Below, piece by piece: positions 25,942-34,179 of a DNA stretch of 64,000 nucleotides. Location of the stretch: contig JAEZOB010000023.1 in NCBI GenBank assembly GCA_023414355.1, forward strand, positions 124,001 through 188,000. Direction: 5' to 3'. The notes under the pieces were generated by a model. The model did not search any database. It was given only the letters and a program-made list of their open reading frames with translations, and was not told the DNA's origin. Source of the DNA: Bacillota bacterium. Its GTDB lineage: Bacteria > Bacillota > Clostridia > Lachnospirales > Lachnospiraceae. How positions within the stretch are numbered: the first letter of the stretch is position 1; each line of letters begins with the position of its first letter. Both the position numbers and the translations under genes were made by a program.

Positions 25942-28473
25942 ATGAAATTGAAAATGAGCAAAGGAATCGCCTTAGTTCTGTCCTTGATGCTGGCAGTACC
26001 GATTATCTGGCTTACAAGTACTTCGGCGGTAAGCGCAGCGGCTACTCCTAAATTCAAGAATAGTAAGGTGGAGATCACGGATGTTGGGGATACCTATACG
26101 CTGGTGATCAACAACAAAGTAAAAGGAAGTAAGTATAAGTTTACTTCATCCAGAAAAAGCGTCGCAACAGTATCCAGTAAAGGTGTTGTTACCAGCATCG
26201 GTGCGGGATCGACTACGATAAGCTGTAAGATTACATATCCCAGCAAGAGTACCAAGACGATATCCTGTAAGGTAACGGTAATCTTACCTGCAGATCAGAT
26301 TGTTATAACAAATGAAACTGAGGTAAACGGCGCTCATGTCATGAAACAGGATGCTACCTTTGATTTTGAGTATGCACTGACTCCTGTAAATGCAACTGAT
26401 CAGGCTTATTGGTATGTGGGTAAGGGTGATTGCATTACTGTCCTAGACAGCAAAACAGGAGTTGTCAAAGCCACGAAACCCGGTAAAGCAACCTTGATGG
26501 TAAAGGCAGTCAAATCCTATGCAGCAGGAACAGTCGATAAGAGTATTGTGAATGATTCTATTATTATAGAGGTAGTAGGACCTAAGGCAGAGATTAAGAG
26601 TGCTGATATCACCAGTACCACCGATATTGTTGTTACTTTTGACAGCCCGGTAGATAAGAGCACTGTCATTGACGCGAACGGTAAACTGACCAGTAATATT
26701 TTGGTTTCATTATTACCGGATTCCAAACAGGTTCTGGCAAAGGATCCCGGCGTCCTAACACCATCCTTATCTGCAGATGGGATGACACTTACGATAACCG
26801 CGTCTAAGGTATTCGATGGAATTTATGCTATAAACTTTACGAATGGTATTAAGACAACCACAGGAGTTGCAATGGAAGAATGGTATAAGCAACTGAATTA
26901 TGTGGATAATTCAGCTCCTGTGATCAATGCTGTAGAGTTGGATGATACAGGCTTTGTAAATAAGATAACCTTCTCTGAGGCAATTGATATCACTAATTTT
27001 AAGGTTTCAAATGCACAGGTAACTGCCGGAACAACTGCTGATGCTGCTACAATAAGTATCATCAATAATAAGTTGAATTATGTTCTAAGCACAAATAAAA
27101 AGGTACTGACCTTGAATTTGTCCGGAATCAGCACGGTTGATTATGGTAAAGCCTTTACAGTTATTTTGTCCGGCATTAAGGATATGAACGGTAATGTAAC
27201 GCCAACCGCTTATTATACTACGGTAGTTCGTACTGAAACCACCCAAAAGGCTCAGGCAGTACCGATCAGTATCGTCCGTACAGCCTATAATGTATTAACA
27301 GCAAACTTTACAAGAGGTATTCAAACCCCGGGATCAATTACTGTTAACAATGGATCTTCTATTGTTGGTATCGTAGATCCTGAGAATAATAAAAAAGTCA
27401 ATTATACAATATCAGATTCCGATGCTAGCTTAATGGGCGTTATCAATGTTACCATCGTAAATTGGAACAGCTACAATGTCATACCAACGGATGTTTCTTC
27501 GTATACACCAAAAACCTTTGCTGTAAACTTTACCTCGGATTCAACTCAGCCTTATCTTACAGCTTATGAATTTGATGCAGCAACCAGTACTTTGAAGTTG
27601 ACCTTTACAGAAAATGTACAGTTGGCAGCAAATACCGGAATTTTAGTTACTTCCCTAAGAACACTGACAGACGAGACTTTATCAGGAACAAATATCAATT
27701 ATACGAAAATGACTACTTCAGATCCTGAGAATATCGTGCAGCTTAAATTATCGAATATGACAACGCTTGGTACTTATACCTTCAATCTTGATGCGGGCTT
27801 TGTTACGGATGGCTTTAAGAATAAAAACCTTCAAAGAAGTTTGAGTATCAGTAATACTAGCGGTTCCTCGACTGAGCTTCCTGCTCCTTACATGATTCGT
27901 CAATCAACTACGAATCCGAATGAGATTTATGTGGAATTTGCGAATATGATCGATTATGTATCAGCTCAGAATATCAATAATTATAAGATTACCGGTGTTA
28001 CTATCTCGACTGCACAGGTTACCAAGAACGCAAAAGAAACCGGAGCTACTGTAGTACTGACCGTACCGGATGGGGCTATCGATATCACGGTAGATCGTCC
28101 AGTTACAATCAAGGGTATTCTTGGATATGGTGGAAGTTATACGGCGATTACAAACTACACTACCAGTATAACACTGAAGGAGAATAAAAAGCCCCAGTAT
28201 GCGGGAATAAGTTATGCATCTGGCACTGTTCAGCTGAGATTTACTGAGGATATCAAGGGATCAATGACTGTTAAATTGACTGTGCTGAATACCGGAGTGG
28301 AGGTTCCATGTACGGTAACTGTGAGTGGTATCAATGTAATCATCGCTCCTACCTATACACCCGCCAATGGAACAATATTAAGACTCCAGATTCTTTCGAA
28401 TAATATTACAGATGCCAACGATAATCCTGTGATACCAATGACTTCTGTATTACCGGTAACAGTAACTTACTAG
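25942..28473 (+). CDS. Large secreted Ig-like (Big_2) surface protein
   Basis: 843 residues with a signal peptide (MSKGIALVLSLMLAVPIIWL then SAVSAAA, cleavage near 34). Next come two bacterial Ig-like domains of Big_2 type (about 38-112 and 115-210; SVATVSSKGVVTSIGAGSTT and SKTGVVKATKPGKATL). From about 215 there are repeated beta-sandwich units with motifs of the kind DIVVTFDSPVDKST and LKLTFTENVQL, like Big_5/SbsA-type Ig domains. No SLH, LPXTG or transmembrane anchor is evident at the C-terminus. Likely an abundant cell-surface or S-layer-like protein. Strong ribosome site GGAGG at 25929-25933. Confidence 0.85.
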   Translation: MKLKMSKGIALVLSLMLAVPIIWLTSTSAVSAAATPKFKNSKVEITDVGDTYTLVINNKVKGSKYKFTSSRKSVATVSSKGVVTSIGAGSTTISCKITYPSKSTKTISCKVTVILPADQIVITNETEVNGAHVMKQDATFDFEYALTPVNATDQAYWYVGKGDCITVLDSKTGVVKATKPGKATLMVKAVKSYAAGTVDKSIVNDSIIIEVVGPKAEIKSADITSTTDIVVTFDSPVDKSTVIDANGKLTSNILVSLLPDSKQVLAKDPGVLTPSLSADGMTLTITASKVFDGIYAINFTNGIKTTTGVAMEEWYKQLNYVDNSAPVINAVELDDTGFVNKITFSEAIDITNFKVSNAQVTAGTTADAATISIINNKLNYVLSTNKKVLTLNLSGISTVDYGKAFTVILSGIKDMNGNVTPTAYYTTVVRTETTQKAQAVPISIVRTAYNVLTANFTRGIQTPGSITVNNGSSIVGIVDPENNKKVNYTISDSDASLMGVINVTIVNWNSYNVIPTDVSSYTPKTFAVNFTSDSTQPYLTAYEFDAATSTLKLTFTENVQLAANTGILVTSLRTLTDETLSGTNINYTKMTTSDPENIVQLKLSNMTTLGTYTFNLDAGFVTDGFKNKNLQRSLSISNTSGSSTELPAPYMIRQSTTNPNEIYVEFANMIDYVSAQNINNYKITGVTISTAQVTKNAKETGATVVLTVPDGAIDITVDRPVTIKGILGYGGSYTAITNYTTSITLKENKKPQYAGISYASGTVQLRFTEDIKGSMTVKLTVLNTGVEVPCTVTVSGINVIIAPTYTPANGTILRLQILSNNITDANDNPVIPMTSVLPVTVTY

Positions 28474-28571
28474 AATGTATACAAAAATAGATATATTTGT
28501 TATAATAATTATATATTAGGGCGGAATGGAAACAGGTTTGATTAGTACCATTTCCATCGGAGCCTGAGAGG

Positions 28572-28614
28572 AAGCACTCTCAAAATGTCAACTTGAATTT
28601 TGAAAGTGCTTTTC
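28572..28614 (+). terminator. Rho-independent terminator after the Ig-like protein gene
   Basis: AAGCACTCTCAAAAT pairs with ATTTTGAAAGTGCTT followed by TTCTCTT. It lies 100 bases beyond the stop at 28473 and before the hemerythrin gene. Confidence 0.7.
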
Positions 28615-28670
28615 TCTTATCTTTTCTTTCACATAAACAGATACATTACATAAGACTAAGGAGGAAAAAT

Positions 28671-29063
28671 ATGTACAGCTTTAAAGACGAGTACCGAACA
28701 GGAATTGAGAGCATTGATGTGGAACATCAGAAGTTATTTGAAATTGCTAACCGTGCGTATGAGACCCTGATGGATGATTTCATACCGGACAAATACGACT
28801 ATATCGTAGATATATTGAATGAGTTAAAGGATTATGCTGCATTTCACTTCCGTCACGAGGAAGAATATATGATCAGTATCCGTTATAAGAGGCTTATTTC
28901 ACAGAAAGCATCCCACGATGAATTTATCGAAAAGATATCTTCTTATGACTTAAGTAAAATAGACGAAAACCAGAAGAGTGTCATCGTTGAGCTTCTCGAT
29001 TATCTGAATGAATGGCTGATCCATCACATTATTGGAAGCGATAAGCTCATCGGACAGGAGTAG
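28671..29063 (+). CDS. Bacteriohemerythrin
   Basis: 130-residue hemerythrin-fold protein with a non-heme di-iron site binding O2 or other ligands. Ligand motifs: DVEHQKLFEI (first His), FHFRHEEEYM (His-x3-Glu), ASHDEFIEKI, and WLIHHIIGSDK. In strict or near-strict anaerobes such proteins are thought to help with oxygen sensing or detoxification. Start ATG 28671 is preceded by AAGGAGG; the frame extends to 28593 through the terminator but without a ribosome site. Monocistronic between a terminator and a fold-back element. Confidence 0.9.
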   Translation: MYSFKDEYRTGIESIDVEHQKLFEIANRAYETLMDDFIPDKYDYIVDILNELKDYAAFHFRHEEEYMISIRYKRLISQKASHDEFIEKISSYDLSKIDENQKSVIVELLDYLNEWLIHHIIGSDKLIGQE

Positions 29064-29087
29064 GATCTTGATTTGATAGGCTATGAA

Positions 29088-29234
29088 GCTTTTGAGGGAG
29101 CAACGTCACCCCATTTCGAAGTTTTTATGCTACGCTCGCGCCAGTACTCCCTACTTTGTGAACAGGGAGCTACTGACAGGCACATAGCTACGCAGAAAAA
29201 CTTCGAAATGGGATAACATTACTCCCTCAAAAGC
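29088..29234. repeat. Fold-back element (147 bp) after the hemerythrin gene
   Basis: Left arm GCTTTTGAGGGAG (29088) and the CCCATTTCGAAGTTTTT block pair with the complement ending at 29234. Inner arms AGTACTCCCT and AGGGAGCTACT close the fold. The remaining gap to 29365 holds a further small hairpin (TGAGATTA 29293-29300, TAATCTCA 29313-29320), possibly a terminator between converging genes. Confidence 0.8.
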
Positions 29235-29364
29235 ATTTTATACTGTGAAATGAATTAGATTATCCTAAGAAACTTACTCCGTCAATCGTTAATGAGATTA
29301 TTTATATATCATTAATCTCACCACGGTCACTTACGACCCTTTGTTAATTCACCCTTCAATCAAA

Positions 29365-30618
29365 CTACTTGGTTTCGAAGGTCCTGGTGAAGATATCGCT
29401 TTTCTCAAGAAGGCTTTCAATGGTATCCAGTCCGAGGCGGTGGAGTAGTTCGATCACGTAGGGATTATCAATCGGGGATACGTAAGGAGCTGCATTTCCG
29501 TACTCCTCGACATGCTCTCTGCCGATTTCATGAGGAATCAGGACGCGGGGACCGCCGACGCAACCGCCGACACAACCCATTCCCTCGAAGAAATTAGCAG
29601 TCGTATTACCGGAGAGCAGGTCGTTGATCATCGCTTTACAGGCCGGGACGCCATCCGCCTGTTGAGTCCGTACCGTAATCTTTCGACCTGGATTCAGTCG
29701 CTCAACCGTGGTCTGTACGGCTTCGCTGACTCCACCGGTATGAGCATAGATCCTGCCGGCACGGGAAGAGTGGTCTTTTTCACTTTCCTCCATCTGTGCC
29801 GGATCAATTTCCATGACATCGAAGATATCCTGTATCTCCCGGAAGGTGAGAACATAGTCAACCGCATCGGCAATATCCTTTTCCTTTGCTTCGGCTTTCT
29901 TCGCAAGACACGGTCCGATAAATACGGTGAGGGCATCAGGATGCATCACTTTTACAGCACGCCCGCTGGCAATCATCGGTGAAACAGCCGGCGGAACATG
30001 AGGCATTAAGTCTTTATATATTTTTCTTATCATCGCAATCCACATAGGACAGCAGCAGCTGGTTAGCTGATAGTCCTCTTCTGTCAGTATCTTAGCATCA
30101 AATTCCAGGGCCTCCTTCAAAGTGAGAATGTCAGCGAAGAGGGCAACTTCAATCATTCCGTCAAAGCCGATTGCTTTTAGAGCGTTTCGCAGCTTTCCGG
30201 GGGTAACCTCACTGCTGAATTGACCGAGGAAGGCAGGTGCGACAAGAGCATAGACCAGGCCCTTATGCGACCGGATTGCCTGTAGTGCAGGGATGACATC
30301 CTTACTTTCTGTGAGGTTCTTGGCGCGACATTCCTGAATACAAAGAGAGCAGCCGGCACATTGCGCCTCATCAATGGCCATATCACCGGTCTCTCCGGGA
30401 TGGATGGCATGGAATGGACAAACCTTAACACAGGTTGGATCTTCACAGTTACATTCACCGGTATGCCAGACGATGGGATGCTTCTCGGGATGCAGCAGAC
30501 AATCAAGCTGATGCGTGTCATAAAGCTCCATTTTTTCAAGAAAGCTCATATCCTTTTCCTTCAACGTTCTGAACAATACCTCATAATACAACTCTTCAAA
30601 TGTCTTCATAAGTACCAC
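29365..30618 (-). CDS. FeFe hydrogenase-like protein with two 4Fe-4S clusters, group B-like
   Basis: 417 residues (ATG at 30609 is an alternative start to GTG 30618; AAAGGA upstream fits the GTG). An N-terminal ferredoxin region (CNCEDPTCVKVC near 57-67; CAGCSLCIQEC near 87-97) precedes an H-cluster domain. L1 is TSCCCPMW (186-193), L2 PCLAKKAEA (near 236) and L3 FFEGMGCVGGCVGGP (near 350). The canonical motifs are TSCCPxW, MPCxxKxxE and ExMACxxGCxxGGG; the extra Cys in L1 and changed L2 are like group B hydrogenases such as CpIII. It may oxidise or make H2, or act as a sensor. No HydEFG maturase is in this window. Confidence 0.85.
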   Translation of the reverse strand: MVLMKTFEELYYEVLFRTLKEKDMSFLEKMELYDTHQLDCLLHPEKHPIVWHTGECNCEDPTCVKVCPFHAIHPGETGDMAIDEAQCAGCSLCIQECRAKNLTESKDVIPALQAIRSHKGLVYALVAPAFLGQFSSEVTPGKLRNALKAIGFDGMIEVALFADILTLKEALEFDAKILTEEDYQLTSCCCPMWIAMIRKIYKDLMPHVPPAVSPMIASGRAVKVMHPDALTVFIGPCLAKKAEAKEKDIADAVDYVLTFREIQDIFDVMEIDPAQMEESEKDHSSRAGRIYAHTGGVSEAVQTTVERLNPGRKITVRTQQADGVPACKAMINDLLSGNTTANFFEGMGCVGGCVGGPRVLIPHEIGREHVEEYGNAAPYVSPIDNPYVIELLHRLGLDTIESLLEKSDIFTRTFETK

Positions 30619-30671
30619 CGAAATCCTTTCACAAATAATCTCAATTTGTTTATCCTATTATTGTAACTGTA

Positions 30672-31112
30672 TCAGGGATTTATACTTCCTTTCGATTTCT
30701 GATATTGTACCAGCTCTTTATTTAGCTCTCTGGCGTTTTTAACATCCAGCAGCCATGATATTACTGATACGGACAGAGTAATGAAAAGTATAGCGACTGC
30801 CTGGGGAAACAGCAAACGGAACTCATGGTAACCGTGCATGAACATAAAGCCCAGCAGGAGTAATTCAATGAGTACAAGCTGAATCAGCTTTCTGAAAAAC
30901 ATTTGGCGGATACTCAATTCTTTTCTGGAATACATAACGATGGAAGGAAGCATACTCAGGGCACCATAAAAAAGAGGAGAAAAGAAAGCATCGTAGCCAA
31001 AGGTTCGGTCTGGCTCGAAAATCAGTCCAAGTATGGCCATAGCCAGGGTTACAAGTGTAACCACAATAAAGAAGCTGGTAAATAGACTTTTCAGAAAATC
31101 CTTAGGATTCAT
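30672..31112 (-). CDS. DUF3021 membrane protein
   Basis: 146 residues with four predicted transmembrane helices (about 12-34, 46-62, 77-95, 104-122) and a charged C-terminal tail. It overlaps the LytTR regulator gene upstream by 11 bases. LytTR-DUF3021 pairs are common in Firmicutes; the DUF3021 protein is thought to sense an envelope signal or hold back its partner LytTR protein. GGAGGG 8 bases before ATG 31112. No enzymatic motif is visible. Confidence 0.85.
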   Translation of the reverse strand: MNPKDFLKSLFTSFFIVVTLVTLAMAILGLIFEPDRTFGYDAFFSPLFYGALSMLPSIVMYSRKELSIRQMFFRKLIQLVLIELLLLGFMFMHGYHEFRLLFPQAVAILFITLSVSVISWLLDVKNARELNKELVQYQKSKGSINP

Positions 31113-31569
31113 TGGCAGTCCCTCCTTTCAGACGACGCTTCAATTGGTTGACATATTTTCTTGATATGATGACGACCTCGCCATTATGTAAGGTTGCAGC
31201 AAAACGACCGTTTAACGCCGGCTTCAGTGAGGTAATCTTCATCAGGTTAATGATAACTGCCTTAGAGCAGCGAAAAAACTGTTTTCTGCCATGCGCTTCC
31301 TCGAATTCATACAGCTTCATTTTCAACTCATACACCTTATCCTGGGAATAAGCAAAGACGTGGTTGTCAACGGATTCTACGTAGCAAAGCTCCGACAAGG
31401 GAATCAGATAGGTATGACCCCCCTCGAAGGCCTCCAGATTCTCCCCGCGGGATTTGATAAAGGCTTCAATCTCAAGGACTTCCTCTGTAATCTCATGGCA
31501 TAATATAAGAACCTGTTCTTCTGCCTGTGGCCTGGCGTGTTCTATGGTGACCTTCATGATCTGTTTCAT
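31102..31569 (-). CDS. LytTR DNA-binding regulator
   Basis: 155 residues, LytTR domain filling the C-terminal two thirds (IPLSELCYVESVDNHVFAYS, FRCSKAVIINLMKITSL, ISRKYVNQLKRRLKG). It has no response-regulator receiver domain. Its operon partner is the DUF3021 protein, which likely modulates it. The first ATG (31569) lies only one base after GGAGG, and the second (31557) 13 bases after, so the start is ambiguous. Targets are probably its own operon and neighbouring genes; a hydrolase gene lies just upstream. Confidence 0.9.
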   Translation of the reverse strand: MKQIMKVTIEHARPQAEEQVLILCHEITEEVLEIEAFIKSRGENLEAFEGGHTYLIPLSELCYVESVDNHVFAYSQDKVYELKMKLYEFEEAHGRKQFFRCSKAVIINLMKITSLKPALNGRFAATLHNGEVVIISRKYVNQLKRRLKGGTANES

Positions 31570-31659
31570 TCCTCCTGCCGGAAGGCAATTCTCATTTTTG
31601 AAGAATTGCGTTCCTTGTTATCTTGAAAGAGGAAGGTGCTTATTCAAAACTTTATGAGA

Positions 31660-32958
31660 TCAGTAGACCTCCTTCAGAGTGAGCTGACCGGACCCTTTCA
31701 GATAGTAATTATAGTAATTTAAGATTACATCATTCATGGTCGTTATGCAATATGTACGATCAATATTCCCTGTCCCGAGCATGGACGCAAGGGTAGGAGA
31801 GAAGAAGGGCAGGTCGGTAAAATTTAAGTGACCGGCTTGATCAAAATGTATTTCCCGTCCATCCAGCGCATTTGCAATCGTTACATTATTGGCATATTGA
31901 TCGCCATAGGACAGCCCTTCCTGATAATGATCAGTAGAATCGATTGCAAGCAGAGGGATGGGATAGGCCTCTTGGTTTAGCTGATACTTACCGTTTTGAT
32001 AGGACAGTTCTTCCCCAAGCATGGAGCCATCGATATCAATGACAGCATCGATATCCTTACGCTGTCTTCCGATAGCCACAGAAGTAGCTCCACCGAGAGA
32101 ATGACCCATCACACCGATCGTCGTTAAGTCAGTATGTTGAAAAACTGCATCCTTTTTCGCGCTCTCTGTCAACTGCTCAATTGTATCCAGGACAAAATTC
32201 ATATCATCGGTACGAAGCTTAAGCCAGCCCTGAGTAGTGCTAAAGATTTCATCCTCAGTAGAACCGCTCTCATTGATATTTGAGGCTTGCTGCAGAAAGG
32301 CCTGATTTACGGTGATAATCTTTCCGTCTGTCTGCTTTGTAAAGAAAGCATGGTAGGGATGATCGATGCTGCAAACCACATAACCATTGCTTGCTAGTTC
32401 GGCAAAGGTTGAGTAATTACTCATACGAAAGCCAAAGGCTCCATGGGAGAAGACTACCAGGGGAAACTTCTCCCCGGTATCGATATCAGGATACCAGAAC
32501 TGTACTGTGACCTGTCTCTTCGAACCATCCTCTTCGAAGGATTCCACACGGCTTTCATCCGTCCAGGTATAGCTTGTGGTCGCGAGCTGATAACTTCCGG
32601 AGGGGGTAAGCGGGTTGTTCTGAGGAAATAGAAGTGCCGGTAGACAGGATGGTAGGATCAAAAGGATACTTCCTGCAAATCTGCCGATGGTTTTGGACAA
32701 CCGGTAAGGCCTTTCGTTTCTTTTTCTTATCAGAGAAATTGCAGCTAAGCTTCCGCGTACTACCAGAAATGCGAGTAATACCAACCAGCGGAAACTAAAA
32801 ACCACTACTCCCGCAATTAACAGTAAGATAAACAAAAATAACTCTCCAAGGTGAAGAATTGCCTTCTGCTTTCGGAAGGGATTCTTTTGAAATATTTGAA
32901 GAAAAAGGAATATGGTCTCTGAAACAACCAATAATAAAAATAGTATGATACCAATCAT
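31660..32958 (-). CDS. Membrane-anchored alpha/beta hydrolase
   Basis: 432 residues. Hydrophobic N-terminal helices (about 1-22, 33-60 and a third near 90-108) anchor the protein. After about residue 130 comes an alpha/beta hydrolase domain: VVFSHGAFGFRMSNY (oxyanion region), GHSLGGATSVAIG with the nucleophile Ser, an acid in IDGSMLG, and a C-terminal His in QAGHLNF. It resembles PAF-acetylhydrolase/dienelactone hydrolase-like lipases. Substrate unknown. A perfect palindrome at 33127-33150 lies upstream of this gene and divergent from the VanZ gene. Confidence 0.85.
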   Translation of the reverse strand: MIGIILFLLLVVSETIFLFLQIFQKNPFRKQKAILHLGELFLFILLLIAGVVVFSFRWLVLLAFLVVRGSLAAISLIRKRNERPYRLSKTIGRFAGSILLILPSCLPALLFPQNNPLTPSGSYQLATTSYTWTDESRVESFEEDGSKRQVTVQFWYPDIDTGEKFPLVVFSHGAFGFRMSNYSTFAELASNGYVVCSIDHPYHAFFTKQTDGKIITVNQAFLQQASNINESGSTEDEIFSTTQGWLKLRTDDMNFVLDTIEQLTESAKKDAVFQHTDLTTIGVMGHSLGGATSVAIGRQRKDIDAVIDIDGSMLGEELSYQNGKYQLNQEAYPIPLLAIDSTDHYQEGLSYGDQYANNVTIANALDGREIHFDQAGHLNFTDLPFFSPTLASMLGTGNIDRTYCITTMNDVILNYYNYYLKGSGQLTLKEVY

Positions 32959-33126
32959 AATGCTCCTCCATTTTTGTCCTGCAGTATCTATACAGACACT
33001 GTAGATAAATTTGTTTTCATGTAACTAGTGGCAAGTATATGATATGTTTTTCAGCCTTTCAAGCGCTCAAACGGTAAGATACAAAAAGGGCATGCAAGAT
33101 GCACAACCCGAGATTGTCTTAGGAAC

Positions 33127-33150
33127 AAAGTGTCAGCTGGCTGACACTTT
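33127..33150. promoter_or_regulatory. Perfect 24-bp palindrome in a divergent promoter region
   Basis: AAAGTGTCAG-CTGG-CTGACACTTT lies midway in the 303-base gap between the divergent hydrolase (starts 32958) and VanZ (starts 33262) genes. It has no adjoining T-run, so it is more like an operator or repeat than a terminator. The rest of the gap holds nothing recognised. Confidence 0.55.
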
Positions 33151-33261
33151 CGTACTATTTGCCACACAGATTGCTTATTGTGCTTTACTAGGATTTGGAT
33201 TTGTTTTATAATAGAAACTGCTTAAAGACCTTTCGGAAAATGAAGAATATGGAGAAAAGAA

Positions 33262-33747
33262 TTGAAGGAACAATCTAAAAAGATACACGTCTTAGCCATC
33301 AGGCTTTTATTTTATATATACATTATTTTATTATCTTATTTCTTGTTTTTTAGTGAACATTACGGCAGAGTCGGCACGATGGAAGATTATCGGTATAATC
33401 TTGAACTATTTAAGGAAATTAAGCGCTTTATCGAGTATCGGCAACAGCTGGGCTTCGAAAGCGTAGCAGTGAATATATTAGGCAACATCTTAGCGTTTTC
33501 ACCCTTTGGCTTTCTGCTTCCGATGATGAACGGACGTTTTCGTAATTTCTTTCGGCTGTTTTTCACTTGCTTTCTCTTCACACTGTCAGTGGAGTTGTTA
33601 CAGCTTGTTCTACGGGTCGGAATTTTTGATGTGGATGATATTTTTCTGAATACGCTTGGGGGCATTATTGGCTTCATTACTTATACGGTATTCAGCGCGT
33701 CTGGTCGCAGGAATTGCGGGAAGAAAGGGAATGGCAGGAGGAGATAA
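33262..33747 (+). CDS. VanZ-family membrane protein
   Basis: 161 residues with four transmembrane segments and the VanZ layout (NILGNILAFSPFGFLLP then VELLQLVLRVGIFDVDDIFLNTLGG). VanZ gives low-level teicoplanin resistance in enterococci, but most VanZ-like proteins have no known job. Start is TTG 33262, 7 bases after GGAG. The next gene begins 2 bases after its stop, so the two are an operon. Confidence 0.88.
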   Translation: MKEQSKKIHVLAIRLLFYIYIILLSYFLFFSEHYGRVGTMEDYRYNLELFKEIKRFIEYRQQLGFESVAVNILGNILAFSPFGFLLPMMNGRFRNFFRLFFTCFLFTLSVELLQLVLRVGIFDVDDIFLNTLGGIIGFITYTVFSASGRRNCGKKGNGRRR

Positions 33748-33749
33748 CA

Positions 33750-34079
33750 ATGTTTCGTAAAAAAAATAAAGAGATGATACATTTCTCAGGGAGAAGGCAT
33801 ACAAAAACCGGGATTTTCTCAATGATTATCGGTATTGTTACAGTAACAGGTTTTCTTACCTTGAGCATCATCTCCGGTATGAACGGAGGACGAGGAGGCT
33901 TTGTGCTGGGGGTATTAGGATTGTTCCTGTTTGGGCTTGCCATCTTTGGCTTTATTCTTTCCTATCGAGCATTTAAGAAGAAAGATATATTCTATCGTTT
34001 CCCGATTGTAGGAGCGATACTGAACGGCTTTATGACAATCCTGTTTATGATTGTATATATCCTTGGTTTCGGAGGTTGA
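33750..34079 (+). CDS. Small membrane protein, DUF6142-like
   Basis: 109 residues, three transmembrane segments (about 22-44, 50-72, 84-108), N-terminus MFRKKNKEMIHFSGRRHTKTG. The closest family I recognise is the Lachnospiraceae DUF6142 group of unknown function (tentative). ATG 33750 follows GGAGGAG; an in-frame ATG at 33714 lies inside VanZ. Coupled to the VanZ gene. A terminator follows at 34124. Confidence 0.7.
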   Translation: MFRKKNKEMIHFSGRRHTKTGIFSMIIGIVTVTGFLTLSIISGMNGGRGGFVLGVLGLFLFGLAIFGFILSYRAFKKKDIFYRFPIVGAILNGFMTILFMIVYILGFGG

Positions 34080-34123
34080 TTATGAAGCAAAGGATGATGG
34101 AGATAAGGAGCTATTGAACAGAG

Positions 34124-34147
34124 AAAGGGAGGAAGAGCCTCCCTTTT
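34124..34147 (+). terminator. Rho-independent terminator
   Basis: AAAGGGAGG pairs with CCTCCCTTT, loop AAGAG, with T-rich sequence in the right arm. Ends the VanZ/DUF6142-like operon. Confidence 0.75.
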
Positions 34148-34179
34148 GATATAGAATAATAAAGTGAGGATGATTTCAG

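Noticed and set aside
28474..28670. Cyclic di-GMP riboswitch before the hemerythrin gene
   Set aside because: Only a rho-independent terminator is visible; no GEMM core motif.
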